Of a stretch of 64,000 nt of DNA, positions 22,171-33,400 are shown piece by piece (the first letter of the stretch is position 1; each line of letters starts with the position of its first letter). This stretch comes from Lingula anatina (Eukaryota > Brachiopoda > Lingulata > Lingulida > Lingulidae): positions 529,659 through 593,658 of the forward strand of contig NW_019774181.1 of NCBI RefSeq assembly GCF_001039355.2, in the 5' to 3' direction. The notes beneath the pieces are model-generated. The model did not search any database, was not told where the DNA came from, and saw only the letters and a list, made by a program, of their open reading frames with translations. The translations under genes and the position numbers were made by a program.

Positions 22171-24072
22171 ATGGCGATGAGTAAGAATATATCACCACTG
22201 GGGTTGAAATCATATGAAGATGAGACAGTAAAGAATGGACCAATGAGACCCGAGCAACGCTTTAGATTCGAGTACCACCGGTATTTGTCCTTTGCCAGCT
22301 GGCCCTCGTGGGCAGATGGGTCCCCATCCAGGCTTGCCAAGTATGGCTTTTTCTACACAGGACGGGAGGATGAGGTGGAATGTTTCGCCTGTCATCGCAG
22401 CGTTCGAGGTTGGAAATTGGGCGACAACCCCGAAAACAAGCACCGTCAAGTATCACCAAACTGTCGCTACTTGGATAGGGCCAATAAGGAGAACATTCCA
22501 ATAAGCGTTGAAGTCTCTACTACCGAGGAATTCCCGGGGCTTCAGAGAACCATCTACACTTCTCTTGGACTTCAGTCCCTTGGTAATCAGCTGTCACAAG
22601 GTGCCCAACACGCTGAGGGCTCTTTAGGAGCAGTGCTTACGGTACCAAATGGGAATTCATTGGGTGGGGAAACTCCCTGTGGGACTGCAAGTGCAGTGAG
22701 AAACAGTGTCAATGAAAGGGCAGTATTAAATAACGAGGGCACCAGTAAGACGCCTCGGTCTGCCGTTAATCCAAACGCTCAAGGCGGCGTTGACACTACT
22801 GACAATCTAGCCGCCAGGTCACCGCCGACTGAAACGAACCAAAACAATTCCCAATCCTCTAACACTACTACTCCGACACTTGCAAGTGTCCGCGAAAGTG
22901 AGGATTTTATGTTGATTATGAGGGAGAATGAGTTAACTCGCATGCAGACCTATGCTAATTTCCCAGACAGTTGCCCTGTCAGACCCAGTGAACTCGCAAA
23001 AGCGGGGTTCTTTTATTTAGGGACTTCAGTTATTGTAAAATGTGCTTATTGCGGCGGAAAAATCAGATCTTGGGGCAGGGGCGATGACGCATTTGGAGAA
23101 CATTTGAAACATTTTCCGCTGTGTTCGTTTGTACAACAGAGACAAAACCGAGAGCAGAGTTCGAGCCAGCAGAACAATTTATTGTTTGACGATAACCCAA
23201 TAGTGACTGAACGACCAAAACATCCCCAGTTTGCAATTGAACAGAACAGGATTTTGACGTTTGAAAACTGGCCTATCAGTAAGCGGCAAACACCAAGAGA
23301 ACTTTCCATAGCGGGGTTCTATTACGCCGGCTTTGGGGACAATGTGAAATGCTTTTTCTGTGGCGGGGGACTGAGAAACTGGGAGCCACAGGATGACGTA
23401 TGGACTGAGCATGCGCGTTGGTTCCCAAATTGTGGGTATGTGAAACAATGTAAAGGAGTGTCTTTCATCAGAGAAATACTGCAACGCAATTCCGCCAACG
23501 GCCAATTTTCCGGCCAAGCAGGTCGGTCCCCACATACCCATCAGATAGAGGCAAGAGAAATAAAAGCTCGATTAGATGCACCATCAGTCCAGAAAGTAAT
23601 AGCAATGGGTTATTCCCGAGATTTAGTAAGAAGGGCTATAGAAAATAGACTTACAACTGTTGGTGACGATTTCCCTAATCTACAATCTTTAATAGAAGCT
23701 CTTCTTAGAATTGAAGAGGAACAAGAACTGGGGGATAGCAAAGGGGATACCAATTTGAGAAATGATCCCCAAAATGTCACAGTAGCCAGGGGTCAATCAG
23801 ACCAAACACCTCCAAATGACACAGCACCCTCCGCAAATACAAATAACCCCCCTGAACCCATTGACCCCGCTATCTTATCAGACAAACTAAGGGAAGAAAA
23901 TAAACTTTTAAAAGAACAGAGAAAATGTAAAATATGTAAGGTGAGGGACGCTGAGGTTGTTCTCTTGCCGTGTGCTCATCTTGTGTGTTGCAATCCATGC
24001 GCTCCCTCTCTCCGAAAATGCCCAGTTTGTGAATCCAAGATCAGGGGCACAGTAAAAACCTATCTCTGCTAG
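22171..24072 (+). CDS. full-size IAP: BIR-BIR-BIR-UBA-RING, 633 aa (copy A)
   Basis: An XIAP/cIAP-like inhibitor of apoptosis and predicted E3 ubiquitin ligase. BIR1 ligands are C71, C74, H91, C98; BIR2 C291, C294, H311, C318; BIR3 C394, C397, H414, C421. BIR3 has the Trp-Glu-Pro...Trp-x-Glu-His pattern of IBM-binding type II BIRs. A UBA-like region spans about 470-513 with a Met-Gly-Tyr core. The C3HC4 RING (C586 to C620) ends five residues after a Lys-Thr-Tyr-Leu-Cys tail typical of IAPs. The coding region has no introns. I chose ATG 22171 because the paralogue at 56103 starts at the same place, and both ATGs follow an intron-like AG acceptor by one base (22168-22169 here). The 67-codon open extension upstream to 21970 is probably intron or UTR. 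The stop codon overlaps a hammerhead ribozyme. It is about 95% like copy B by eye. Confidence 0.93.
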   Translation: MAMSKNISPLGLKSYEDETVKNGPMRPEQRFRFEYHRYLSFASWPSWADGSPSRLAKYGFFYTGREDEVECFACHRSVRGWKLGDNPENKHRQVSPNCRYLDRANKENIPISVEVSTTEEFPGLQRTIYTSLGLQSLGNQLSQGAQHAEGSLGAVLTVPNGNSLGGETPCGTASAVRNSVNERAVLNNEGTSKTPRSAVNPNAQGGVDTTDNLAARSPPTETNQNNSQSSNTTTPTLASVRESEDFMLIMRENELTRMQTYANFPDSCPVRPSELAKAGFFYLGTSVIVKCAYCGGKIRSWGRGDDAFGEHLKHFPLCSFVQQRQNREQSSSQQNNLLFDDNPIVTERPKHPQFAIEQNRILTFENWPISKRQTPRELSIAGFYYAGFGDNVKCFFCGGGLRNWEPQDDVWTEHARWFPNCGYVKQCKGVSFIREILQRNSANGQFSGQAGRSPHTHQIEAREIKARLDAPSVQKVIAMGYSRDLVRRAIENRLTTVGDDFPNLQSLIEALLRIEEEQELGDSKGDTNLRNDPQNVTVARGQSDQTPPNDTAPSANTNNPPEPIDPAILSDKLREENKLLKEQRKCKICKVRDAEVVLLPCAHLVCCNPCAPSLRKCPVCESKIRGTVKTYLC

Positions 24073-24177
24073 CTTGGCTCCCCTGACGAGTCCGCATGGA
24101 CGAAACACAAAAGTTGAGCAGACGGCGGAAAAACTGCCGACAGTTCTATTTTGTGTCGGGAGTATCACCACAGAGCT
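24071..24177 (+). ncRNA. type I hammerhead ribozyme overlapping the IAP stop codon
   Basis: All hammerhead core positions are present. Core CTGACGA is at 24083-24089. Stem II is 24090-24093 with 24098-24101 (GTCC/GGAC), loop GCAT. GAA is at 24102-24104. Stem III of 8 bp is 24105-24112 with 24149-24156 (ACACAAAA/TTTTGTGT), beginning with the required A15.1-U16.1 pair. The cleavage triplet is GTC, with the cut after C 24157. Stem I is 24078-24082 with 24158-24162 (CTCCC/GGGAG), extended by TGG/CCA and AGCT/AGCT across bulges TATCA and CAG. The outer AGCT helix uses the AG of the TAG stop. The stem III loop contains its own 6-bp hairpin (24123-24128 with 24134-24139). Cutting would separate the coding region from the poly(A) tail. 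Activity is untested; rodent Clec2 3' UTR hammerheads are a known parallel. Confidence 0.9.
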
Positions 24178-24179
24178 GG

Positions 24180-24638
24180 AAGATAAAGTTAGATAAACAT
24201 ATTTTCCCAATTTCAACTGTTTTCTTTGTTCAAATAGCTGCATATTTCAAGGAAATGGTAAAAATAAATGGCCAAATTCGATATCTTGTATCATTTCTTA
24301 GATGCGTTTTATAAATGCTGATTGTATGAAGGTTTAGGAAATTAACTTAATGTAAATTCAAAAGCTGGCCAGTGCGCATGAATGGTGTAAGAAATAATTT
24401 AATTAATAATATATAATACAAAATGTTGATATCCATAAAAAATAAAAAACATTCAACACTTATTCTATCAGTTTTTACATTTAAATCTTTAATCAACTCT
24501 GTACCAGTAAATTATTTCGACTACTGCTCCAGCGAAATATATGAAAAAAAGGTTTGTCTGTGATAATATTTATAATACATTAAAGTTTCCCCGCGCAGGT
24601 TATTGGAGAATTTTGAAAGCATGTATGGTATCACAACT
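24180..24638. other. 3' flank of IAP copy A
   Basis: Shares scattered blocks with the 3' flank of copy B, for example ctggccagtgcgcatga near 24366 with a counterpart near 58395. The paralogy therefore extends beyond the ribozyme. AT-rich, no gene. Confidence 0.5.
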
Positions 24639-24995
24639 TACTTGTGAAAAATCAATGAAATTTCGTCTCGCAAACAAGGAGTTCGAGATATAACGCATCA
24701 AGATGAGATATAAAATATTATTGTCGTCTTGGTGGTCGCGATGGTTTGGACGTAGTTCTGACCTTGGAGCTTGTGTTCTCACTGGTGTCGTGTTAGCGGC
24801 CGCAGTGGCATTGTCTGGCTCAGCCAGACCTGTGCTGGGTTGAAATTCTGTTGTAAATTGCGTTAGAGAAGACAACGGCCATTCTGTTGTCTATAGTGCA
24901 GCAGTTACCTACTTTGCTGCATAAATGAAATAGTTATGTCCTTTAGATGTAACAGTGATTGGGATTTTGTTTTCGTCTTATCCATATGTATCGTG
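24639..24995 (-). pseudogene. remnant of the IAP linker exon
   Basis: On the minus strand this resembles the linker and 3' end of the 15856-15228 exon: a Gly-Leu-x-Glu-Pro-Asp-Asn-Ala-Thr segment, then a decayed Arg-Asp-Glu stretch ending at a splice-like gtaag. The Ile-Pro-Ile segment after BIR 1 is traceable near 24960. The BIR itself is missing and frames are broken. Confidence 0.65.
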
Positions 24996-26949
24996 TATGT
25001 AATTAATGAGAAGGTGGATTTGAACGATTATGTCTGGAGGTCGTGATGATAAAAATGCTTTGACTCTTTTATTTTTCAGCGTATCTTATTGTGGCCACAT
25101 GCAGGGTTATATAGCATGTCCTCTTTAATATATGTCTAAATTAGCTTGGCGTTAACAGAAAACGAAAAGGCATATCTTGGAATATAGCATATCGGGAATA
25201 TAGCAATTCGGGACTGTAACTGATAATCAGTGGCATTGAAACAGAATATTCGTCACCATCCAGAGTTTATGTGCACAACACTCTATGCATACACCAATTA
25301 CCCTACTTTCTAAAAGCATGTTGAGGCATTAAGAAATTAGCTCAGTGACCCCTCTACCGCTACTGCCATAAAGAAACTTGTTAGATCTTGATTGGCTTAT
25401 TTCAATTATCATCTCTATCGGTGTTCCTCAATAAAAGGTCAAACATATAGATAAATATATCTGCACGTGTCCTTGCCCGCACACCTGTTGACAGTCACGT
25501 CACACTAAATCTCCGACAACTTTCCTGTTTATACATAAGAGTAAGGATTCAAGTTAAAATTTAAGTTTATGGCCAGGCTGTTTTTTTTTTAATATTTATG
25601 TGAACTCGACTTCCCCTACCACTTTCCTCTAGTCACGCTTCTCTGAACAAACTGTTGCTAACAGCATGCACATCCAGGCTTGCAACAGATTACTCTTCAC
25701 TTTATTATGAAGTGCATCTTTCCTGGCGTTTGCCCTCAACGTGCCGACAGTGATGTGTACCAGCAACTCCCTCTTATCCTGCTTTTATCGAACTCTGCAG
25801 CCTTAAGATATATGTCTTGGCTTTTTCTGTAGCCTTGATCAGACATCCATCTAAAAATTCGATGTTGCCGTCAAAAAATATTTTTGTCCTGTGTTAACTG
25901 TATGTGCACCACGCTGTATCTGAACCTGCTGCCGCACTCTTTAAAACATCTTGCATTGCGTTCCACATCTTTATCTCAATAAACAAGCCAATAGCGCCTT
26001 TCACTTTAAAACTCCTCATTTGTTCTGCCTCATAGGTGGTGTGTTTTTCTGTGGTCTTTCACTTTTGAGCTGTTATTTCGGGTATACAACCCTATTTCTA
26101 CTGTAAAAACGACGGTAGAGCGGTATCATATGGGTTACATATAAAATCATGATCGAGCCGGCAATACCGAATTCTAGAACCTATAGGGTGTTAACGTAGG
26201 ATGAAATCTCCATTTTGCGCATTTTACCTAAATATTAGTTAGTTGAATTATTGATAAGTCATTTTACTGAACCATGTCAGCTGTACCCCATCAAATAAAT
26301 AAACAGATTAATAGAATGAATAAGTTATGTAAAGAAACGACGGTTAACTATTTCAGAATTTTTATAAAGTCCTTTTATAAACGTAGGCTCAGCATAAACA
26401 ATATTAGAGCACGGTTCTGTATTATACAAGTTGTCATTAAGGCGGAAACTCCTTGCCGAGCGTATTGTGTTGTAATATAGACAATCAAGCTCAATGTAAG
26501 TAGGCCCTACAGATGAACAGTCAATTTGGAGCCCAAAGTAATAAGTTTTTCTATGGTCAAAATCCCCCCACACCCGTCCCCTGCACTACCCCCACAAAAT
26601 ATATAAACAAACAAACAAACAAACAAACAAACAAAAGATAATTAATTAGTGAATCCACGAGTGCGTGTGTACATGCTGGAGGAAATCGACTTCTTAACTG
26701 TGCAGCTTCAAGGTCGAAAAATATGTCGAATTTAATACTTTTTACTTCCTTTAACATCTATCACCAAATGTAAATAAGTGGGAGGGGGTTAATCTTGATA
26801 AGCCCAGGGGTTAAAACAGCAACTGAAAATGTTCACAAGGTGTCTTGCCTTATATTCAGACTATTTATTTCCTCCTTTCTTCTATATAAGTCACCGGCCA
26901 TCAGCAGATGCGCCGTTGACTGTGACAGCGAGAAACGACTCTTTGCAAA
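24996..26949. other. non-coding
   Basis: No intact gene. Around 25690-26035 the minus strand has short stretches that look coding-like but are interrupted by stops and a frame change. A CAAA repeat (26604-26636) marks the start of the segment duplicated at about 34235. Confidence 0.4.
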
Positions 26950-27253
26950 ATGGCAAATTCATATATTTTCCTGCTTAATTTCCTAATCGCGCAAACTGTT
27001 TTTAGTCCCACACATGGGAACATTGGTAGGTAACTTGATCAGCAATAGTTGCATTTTGTACATTTTTTTTTCGTCTAATTGTCTAGGAAACGAGAATGCA
27101 CTATGTTAGGTTAGATATGTAAGCCACAAAAGAAGCTGAACTGATTAAAAAGCACGCGGATTGCAGTTATTGGATTCTTATTGACACATGAAAATCAACA
27201 TCTTCATAATTGTACTGTGGGTTAAGACATAATTATACTGACATCATTGACAT

Positions 27254-27307
<54 letters not shown>

Positions 27308-30300
27308 GGGTTTTAATTACATTTTCAGTTCCCCGATCCTGTGAAGAGGTGTTACGGCACTTTGGCGGGGGAGCATTCAGCACAGGTGTGTACACCATAG
27401 ATCCGGACGGCCCAGGCGGGCAGCCACCATTTCAGGTCACGTGCACAACGTCGAAAGATCTCCCAGGACATGGTATCACATTGGTGACACACCAGAGTGC
27501 CTCCACACAGCCAAAACGGTTCCACAATTCCGGCCGTGTAGTTGTACCTGTAGATTTTACTTACAAACCGAACACGGCCCAGCTCGAAAGCCTCACCCAG
27601 GTTTCCGGAAATTGCCGCCAGTTTGTCAGGATTTTGTGCTATCATGCACAGCAATTTTACGAAGCGAACTGGTGGGTTTCCAGACAAGGTAGGGGGATGT
27701 CAAACTGGGGCGGTGCCCCCACCAACAGCAAAATGTGCGCTTGCGGTGTACAGGGAACTTGTGATAACCCGAAGTAGGTACATGTACCTCTCGGCACAAT
27801 AAAAACTCAGAATAAACAATAAACTGTGTGTTTTTATTATTTGACTCCGAATCTTACAACGTCAGAAGCTTTTATTTGTATGGGAATTTATCTAAGTCAG
27901 ACCATTTTTTAATTTATATCTTTAAGAATTTTATTATTTTTCAGCAAATCGGCAAATGCATTTTTTTCTTATCACGAGGTTTTTGGATTGTTAAAATGTA
28001 TGTGGTAATTTCATACAATCATTTCTTTATTTAGACACTCCTGCAACTGTTTAATCAATGACAAGGTTTGGAGAAGTGACGAGGGCTACTTAGAAGACAA
28101 AAGCTATTTACCAGTAACACGTGTGTACGTGAGGGACACAGACAATGACTACCCCGAAGAGGCTTACTTAACTGTCAAAGGCCTGGAATGCTACGGGGGT
28201 AAGTTTGTGAACCCCAAAAATGATGGCAGGGCCGTGGGCTAAGGGTTGCAAGGGGCAGTTGTGCCTTGACATTAATCTCTATGAAGTGTTAGACTTTTCC
28301 TATCTCCTAACTTACCGCAGTGATGCAATCTGGATGAGTGCCACAGACAGGCACCTTCATTCATGTATAATACAGGCTTTAAGCAGCTGCCCAAAGCATT
28401 TCCCATCCTACAGTCCTGGATATATATATATATATATATATATCACTACACGTCCTCTTTGATTAAGAAAAATATACGCCCCGTTGATTGGATATATTGC
28501 AATTATCGCTGCACAGCCGTAGATATTTGATATGTGCAAATATATTATTAACCGTATACATGTGGGAAATTAATAGCGAAAATAATGTTGATATGAACAT
28601 ATTACATCATACGAATGAAATCAAGAGTTGTCCGTGCTATACCGGTGTATTCTTTATGTTTGTTCCTTTTTTTCTCAGAGATAAACAAAGGACTCTCCAG
28701 AGAAAGGTGCAGTATTGATGCTTATATGTCTATTCTTTAGAACTCCGAACATTTTTTAAACTCTTAAAGTATCGATACATTTTAATTTGAATAGCTTATA
28801 TAATAAATTGACTTATGTCAGACAATAAGCGTTAGTCTAGTAATTTGAAATTTTTCTGGATATTCCAACACTGTCCCCAAATCACCACGGTACAAGTAGC
28901 CTATACAATTATCAATTTCCAAATCCATACGTTTTTTTTTTTTTTTTTCAATTCTAATTTTCAAGCTTTTGCGTAATTCTCGTATTAGGGTTAGAGACTT
29001 GGGTGAGACTAACACATCATTTCAACAAAGTAATTTGTCTGATAATTTATGCAATTTTCCCCTCACAATCAGGACCCGTTACCCTTACCCAAGACAGTTG
29101 ATGAAATAACTCCATTCAACCAATTTACGAAAACTTTAAATGGTAACGAGTGAATTTCTATTCATCAGTATCCAGTGCAAGAAGGATACAAAATGTGAAA
29201 CTTAGAACTCTTTAAAAATTTGATGGCGTGTCTGCTCGTGTCTTCTTATTTTACCATACTTTGTATATATTATAACTGAAAGCTTGAAGAAACGATACAC
29301 ACATCACTAGCAATAGCCGTTTTATCCTTTGCTTTATATCCCAGTCATAATGCCATATGCATTTTGTATTACACATACTGTTTGCTATTAAACTAGTAGT
29401 ATAGTAGAGAGTAACCTGTACATATTTCAGTGCTCAATAAAGAAAGAAAATTATTTTCACCGTTTAAGGTGCCGGTGCAGCCTCCACGCCGAGGAGAATT
29501 CCACCACGCCGGGTCCTCTACTCCTGCAGCTACCAGATATTGTCTATGGTCAGGGTCACGACGACGTGTGGCTAGAAGACGGCACCAAAACGACAAAGAT
29601 CACAGATGTCTACCCCCAGTTCTTCAACACCAAGAAGCGCCGACAAATCCCCCCAGTCACCCAAGTAACCCCTGGCCTGTCCCCCCAGTGTGTTAATGCG
29701 TTACAGCGTTGCCCAGTGGATTGTGAACGTTTAGCAAAGTTAAGATTTGCGAACACAAAGCTGACTGATGCCATTTTAATTAATACCACGTGGATGCCTT
29801 ATGGACAAATCATGTGTAAGAATGCGGCTGTGAAGTTAGCCCCTCCTGGACGAAGAATCGTGGCGTTCTACAAGGTNCACCGTTTAAGGTGCCGGTGCAG
29901 CCTCCACGCCGAGGAGAATTCCACCACGCCGGGTCCTCTACTCCTGCAGCTACCAGATATTGTCTATGGTCAGGGTCACGACGACGTGTGGCTAGAAGAC
30001 GGCACCAAAACGACAAAGATCACAGATGTCTACCCCCAGTTCTTCAACACCAAGAAGCGCCGACAAATCCCCCCAGTCACCCAAGTAACCCCTGGCCTGT
30101 CCCCCCAGTGTGTTAATGCGTTACAGCGTTGCCCAGTGGATTGTGAACGTTTAGCAAAGTTAAGATTTGCGAACACAAAGCTGACTGATGCCATTTTAAT
30201 TAATACCACGTGGATGCCTTATGGACAAATCATGTGTAAGAATGCGGCTGTGAAGTTAGCCCCTCCTGGACGAAGAATCGTGGCGTTCTACAAGGTGGCT

Positions 30301-30456
30301 CCACCTTGCGGCTTTGCACAGAGCTCCACGTACGCGTTCCCCGACACAACTGTCCTCTGCTGCGAAGTATTTACCATTGCTGGTCAGGTTCTGAAAATCT
30401 TTGATGATCAGTGCGCTGGAATTAATATTGGAAGTTTGGGCCCACTCTTTGGGTAA
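26950..30456 (+). CDS. secreted protein with Caspr-type fibrinogen-like domain, five exons, about 426 aa (gene 1)
   Basis: Exons: 26950-27025 (signal peptide), 27329-27773, 28035-28198, 28679-28706 (28-nt microexon) and 29889-30456. The splice phases (1, 2, 1, 2) all agree. The last exon appears twice in the assembly; I use the second copy. Residues 28 to about 230 resemble the fibrinogen-like region of contactin-associated proteins: Tyr-Thr-Ile-Asp-Pro-Asp, Trp-Trp-Val-Ser-Arg, Trp-Gly-Gly-Ala-Pro, Cys-Asn-Cys, Val-Trp-Arg-Ser-Asp. A basic Lys-Lys-Arg-Arg site at about 293-296 could be cut by a furin-type protease. It is followed by a C-terminal domain with about ten Cys, including Cys-Cys, that I do not recognise. 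There is no transmembrane segment after the signal peptide, so it is predicted secreted. Function unknown; recognition or matrix roles are guesses. Confidence 0.85.
27255..27299. repeat. (CT)n microsatellite in intron 1 of gene 1
   Basis: CT run with one TA interruption, followed by the pyrimidine tract of the exon 2 acceptor. The matching tract in gene 2 is at 34829-34858. Confidence 0.95.
28421..28443. repeat. (AT)n microsatellite in intron 3 of gene 1
   Basis: Short AT run. Confidence 0.9.
29458..30296. other. probable assembly join: exact 419-bp repeat around one N
   Basis: 29458-29876 is identical to 29878-30296, and the only ambiguous base in the window (N, 29877) sits between them. 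Each copy begins with the intronic tail before the last exon's acceptor and runs into that exon. An exact repeat separated by a gap character is what remains when two overlapping contigs are placed end to end. The frame stays open across the N, giving a false 296-codon frame with a doubled domain. Confidence 0.9.
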
Positions 30457-33400
30457 TGAGGCATGTGTTGTTCCATAACGTTCTTGCATGATTTTTCTTC
30501 ATGTTAAATTTGTCGAGTGTCATAAGGGGTATTGATTGGGGCTTTTAGTCGAGGTTATCTTGTTTACTTATTTCTCAATTTGAAGTAATTATAATCAAAA
30601 TGATAAATTATAAAATTCCAAAATAAGTATAATTACCATGATTCTGGATGATCACGACCAGGCTTTTATTGTGAAATGGCTCTGCATGTATTAAAATTGG
30701 ATATGTTAAATATGATCTATTTCCTCATAAACACTTATTCTCAATATGTTGGTCCATTCAACAATATTTTTGTTTTTTATTTAAAGTAAGTGAGAGGAAG
30801 AATTGTTTGTCGAGCTAGAACTTTACTCCCATCAGTCTAGCAAAAAATAATTACTATAATTACTATATTTATCGGTTCTCACACAAAAACGTAAATAGAC
30901 TTAATTTTAACCCGTCGTAACTGTTGCTCGCAGACCATCCCACTGTCTCCAATCAGTGTAGTATATTTTTCCTAAAACAGAAAATCTGCAACTTGCCAGG
31001 GAGCGAGCATGACGTGTAACGTCTCCGAAAATGTCTAAAATATTTATTTTAAATAGGTTAATAAATAGCTTGCGATTATTTTGGCTGTTTCTCCGGGTTT
31101 TTAAAGTTGAAAAAAAATTCGTTGCGTGTTTTGGCTCAGTTCATTATTTTTAGATGTTGAATGTTTTGTTATATCTAAGCCATTAATAAAATCCTCAGTT
31201 CAGTTACATCCATTATTAGCAAAACTATATAGTCACAATCTTGGCACAGTAGGTTTTACACGAAACACGGCAAAACTGCACTTTTATAGAAAGTAATTTG
31301 GAAAATCTTCCATACCAGGTATTGCGAAAAAATATGCTTGAGGTTGGGAACAAAATGTGTATCGCGTAAAACCCTTTCAACGCAGTCTAATCTCCCTCGC
31401 CTGAACTGTTAGCAACGCCGTTTCTACACTTACTTAACCACAACTAAAAGTACAACAATTTCAGGGGCGGATTTAGGGCGTCTTCTGGGTCTTCCAGAAG
31501 ACGGTCAAATTTTCAAGTTTACATTGACAGGTATCTAATTTTTTCTTTTGGAAGACGGTCAAAATTGGAGGATGGTTGGAAGACTGTCAGAAAATAGCTC
31601 TGGATCCGCCCCTGAATTTATTCCCGGGAATTCCTTTTGAAAGGCTTTTGATTTTATCCGTAAAGAAATGAAATAATATTTTTGTATGATGGAATATATT
31701 GTTATAATGCTTTGATATCTCCTAAACATAAAACATTCAAAAGCAATCACTGACAACTAATTGCACCTTTTGTCATCAACCAAGCCAATTTCATAATGAC
31801 TTAGTTACGTCACTTTAATAAGTAGTTAAAATGGCGATAAAAGGTTGAGGAGCTTAATAGCAGATGCCAGTGAGTGGTGAATAAAACAACAGTAAGGGAT
31901 TGTTTTGCTCTAAAAATGTTTAATATTTATTTTATGTTTTATCTTTATTTAGATAAGTGATTTATATAAAAGGAACGAAAGTTACTTGTGGCTGTTCAAT
32001 AAAGAAAACGCAACAAAATTCATGGCTGTATTCATTTATTGGAAGAAATCTCAGCTACAATATAGCAATTGTTAGTCAGGGGTACATACTGTATATGTAC
32101 AGTTATTGCAGTTAAACATTTCCAGCTCTCTTACAAATTACTGATGAAATACCCGGTAGATGTTAATATGTGTTAATATTATTTGAATTTCCTACAACAC
32201 TTTTCCACAACAGTGCACAACAGTTTATAGGTCTGAAAGTAGAACAGGTTTCTAATAGTTTTACACAATAACTAAAAAATACCACACGTCATTTGAACAA
32301 ATACGTACGTTTCTTAGTCCTCTTTTGTACTTATTGGCACTATAATGCCGCTAGTAAGTTTCGATCAAAAGAGGTTCAAGTAGCTTAGGATGCTTGCGTC
32401 GTTAAAATACATGAAATAGGTTATACAAGAAATAGGTTAATCTGCAATAATATTTATAATACAGTGAAGTGTATGATGGACCTCATTAAAGGTGATTTAA
32501 GGGAAATTACACATTTCATAGAACCAGAAGGCAGTGCTCAATGTTGTGTTACCAGTAGGTGTGGTAGGGTTATAGCAGTTGGTGCATGCTTCACCTTTCA
32601 AAGAAAAGCCAAATTTAAAGGAGAAAATCTTCGCTTGATCACATAGTAGAGACACTTAGTAAATGATGATAATATCTGAACCTTCAGTATTTTGGTGATG
32701 CATTAACATTTATCCATGTTCCATACATTTTATATATTAATCATAAGTTTACATACTGATATTAGATTCCTATACATAGGGTGAGCCGTAGATATAACCC
32801 GTAATGGGGACGGGGAGAATGGGCAACAACCACTCTACGGCAGACAAATCTCCCCCTGTTTAGAATAAGTGCAATTAAGTTGACAGCTTGACTTTGACAG
32901 CACACCATTTAGAAATATGTAAAATTGCGATTAGCTTTTTCAAATTAAAGCAACAATTAGATAGCTAGGGTAAATAGGGAGATAAATGTAATATTTATGT
33001 ATAGAAAGGAATAAATTTTACTTGAGAGTCGTGTATCTCTCGTAGAGAATATGATAAATACATGTATTTAGATATTAATTTTCATTTAGGCGCCTTATAA
33101 AATTCAAACATTACTGATCACATACTTTCTCTCTTTAAATCAGTGCAACGGGGATACAGGCCATTCGAAATTGATATAGTTAAAATTGCTTTAGTTTGGT
33201 TATTATCTTATATAATTTAAGAATACATCTATCAAGCAGTCCCCAAGACAGGCTTACAACATCACCCGCACATCTCCCATCAGCAAGTGAGGTCTTATTT
33301 CTCAGAATAGCTGGCTTGTCAGTCTGTTTTGCATTAAATGTTGACGAATTCTGTAGTAATTTTGGATATCATTACTTACATGTACTGCTAAAGGGTCGTC

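Noticed and set aside
22158-23541. Several minus-strand frames of 60-120 codons over IAP copy A, with equivalents over copy B
   Set aside because: They are antisense shadows of the BIR-coding strand; their conservation between copies follows from the sense gene.
27247-27328. ATG upstream of exon 2 of gene 1 giving a Leu/Ser-rich N-terminus
   Set aside because: That frame translates the CT microsatellite of intron 1; a proper signal-peptide exon with matching phase exists at 26950-27025 and is conserved in gene 2.
29566-30456. Open frame of 296 codons with a doubled Cys-rich segment
   Set aside because: It crosses the N at 29877 between two identical 419-bp stretches; the sister gene has the segment once, so the doubling is probably an assembly artefact.
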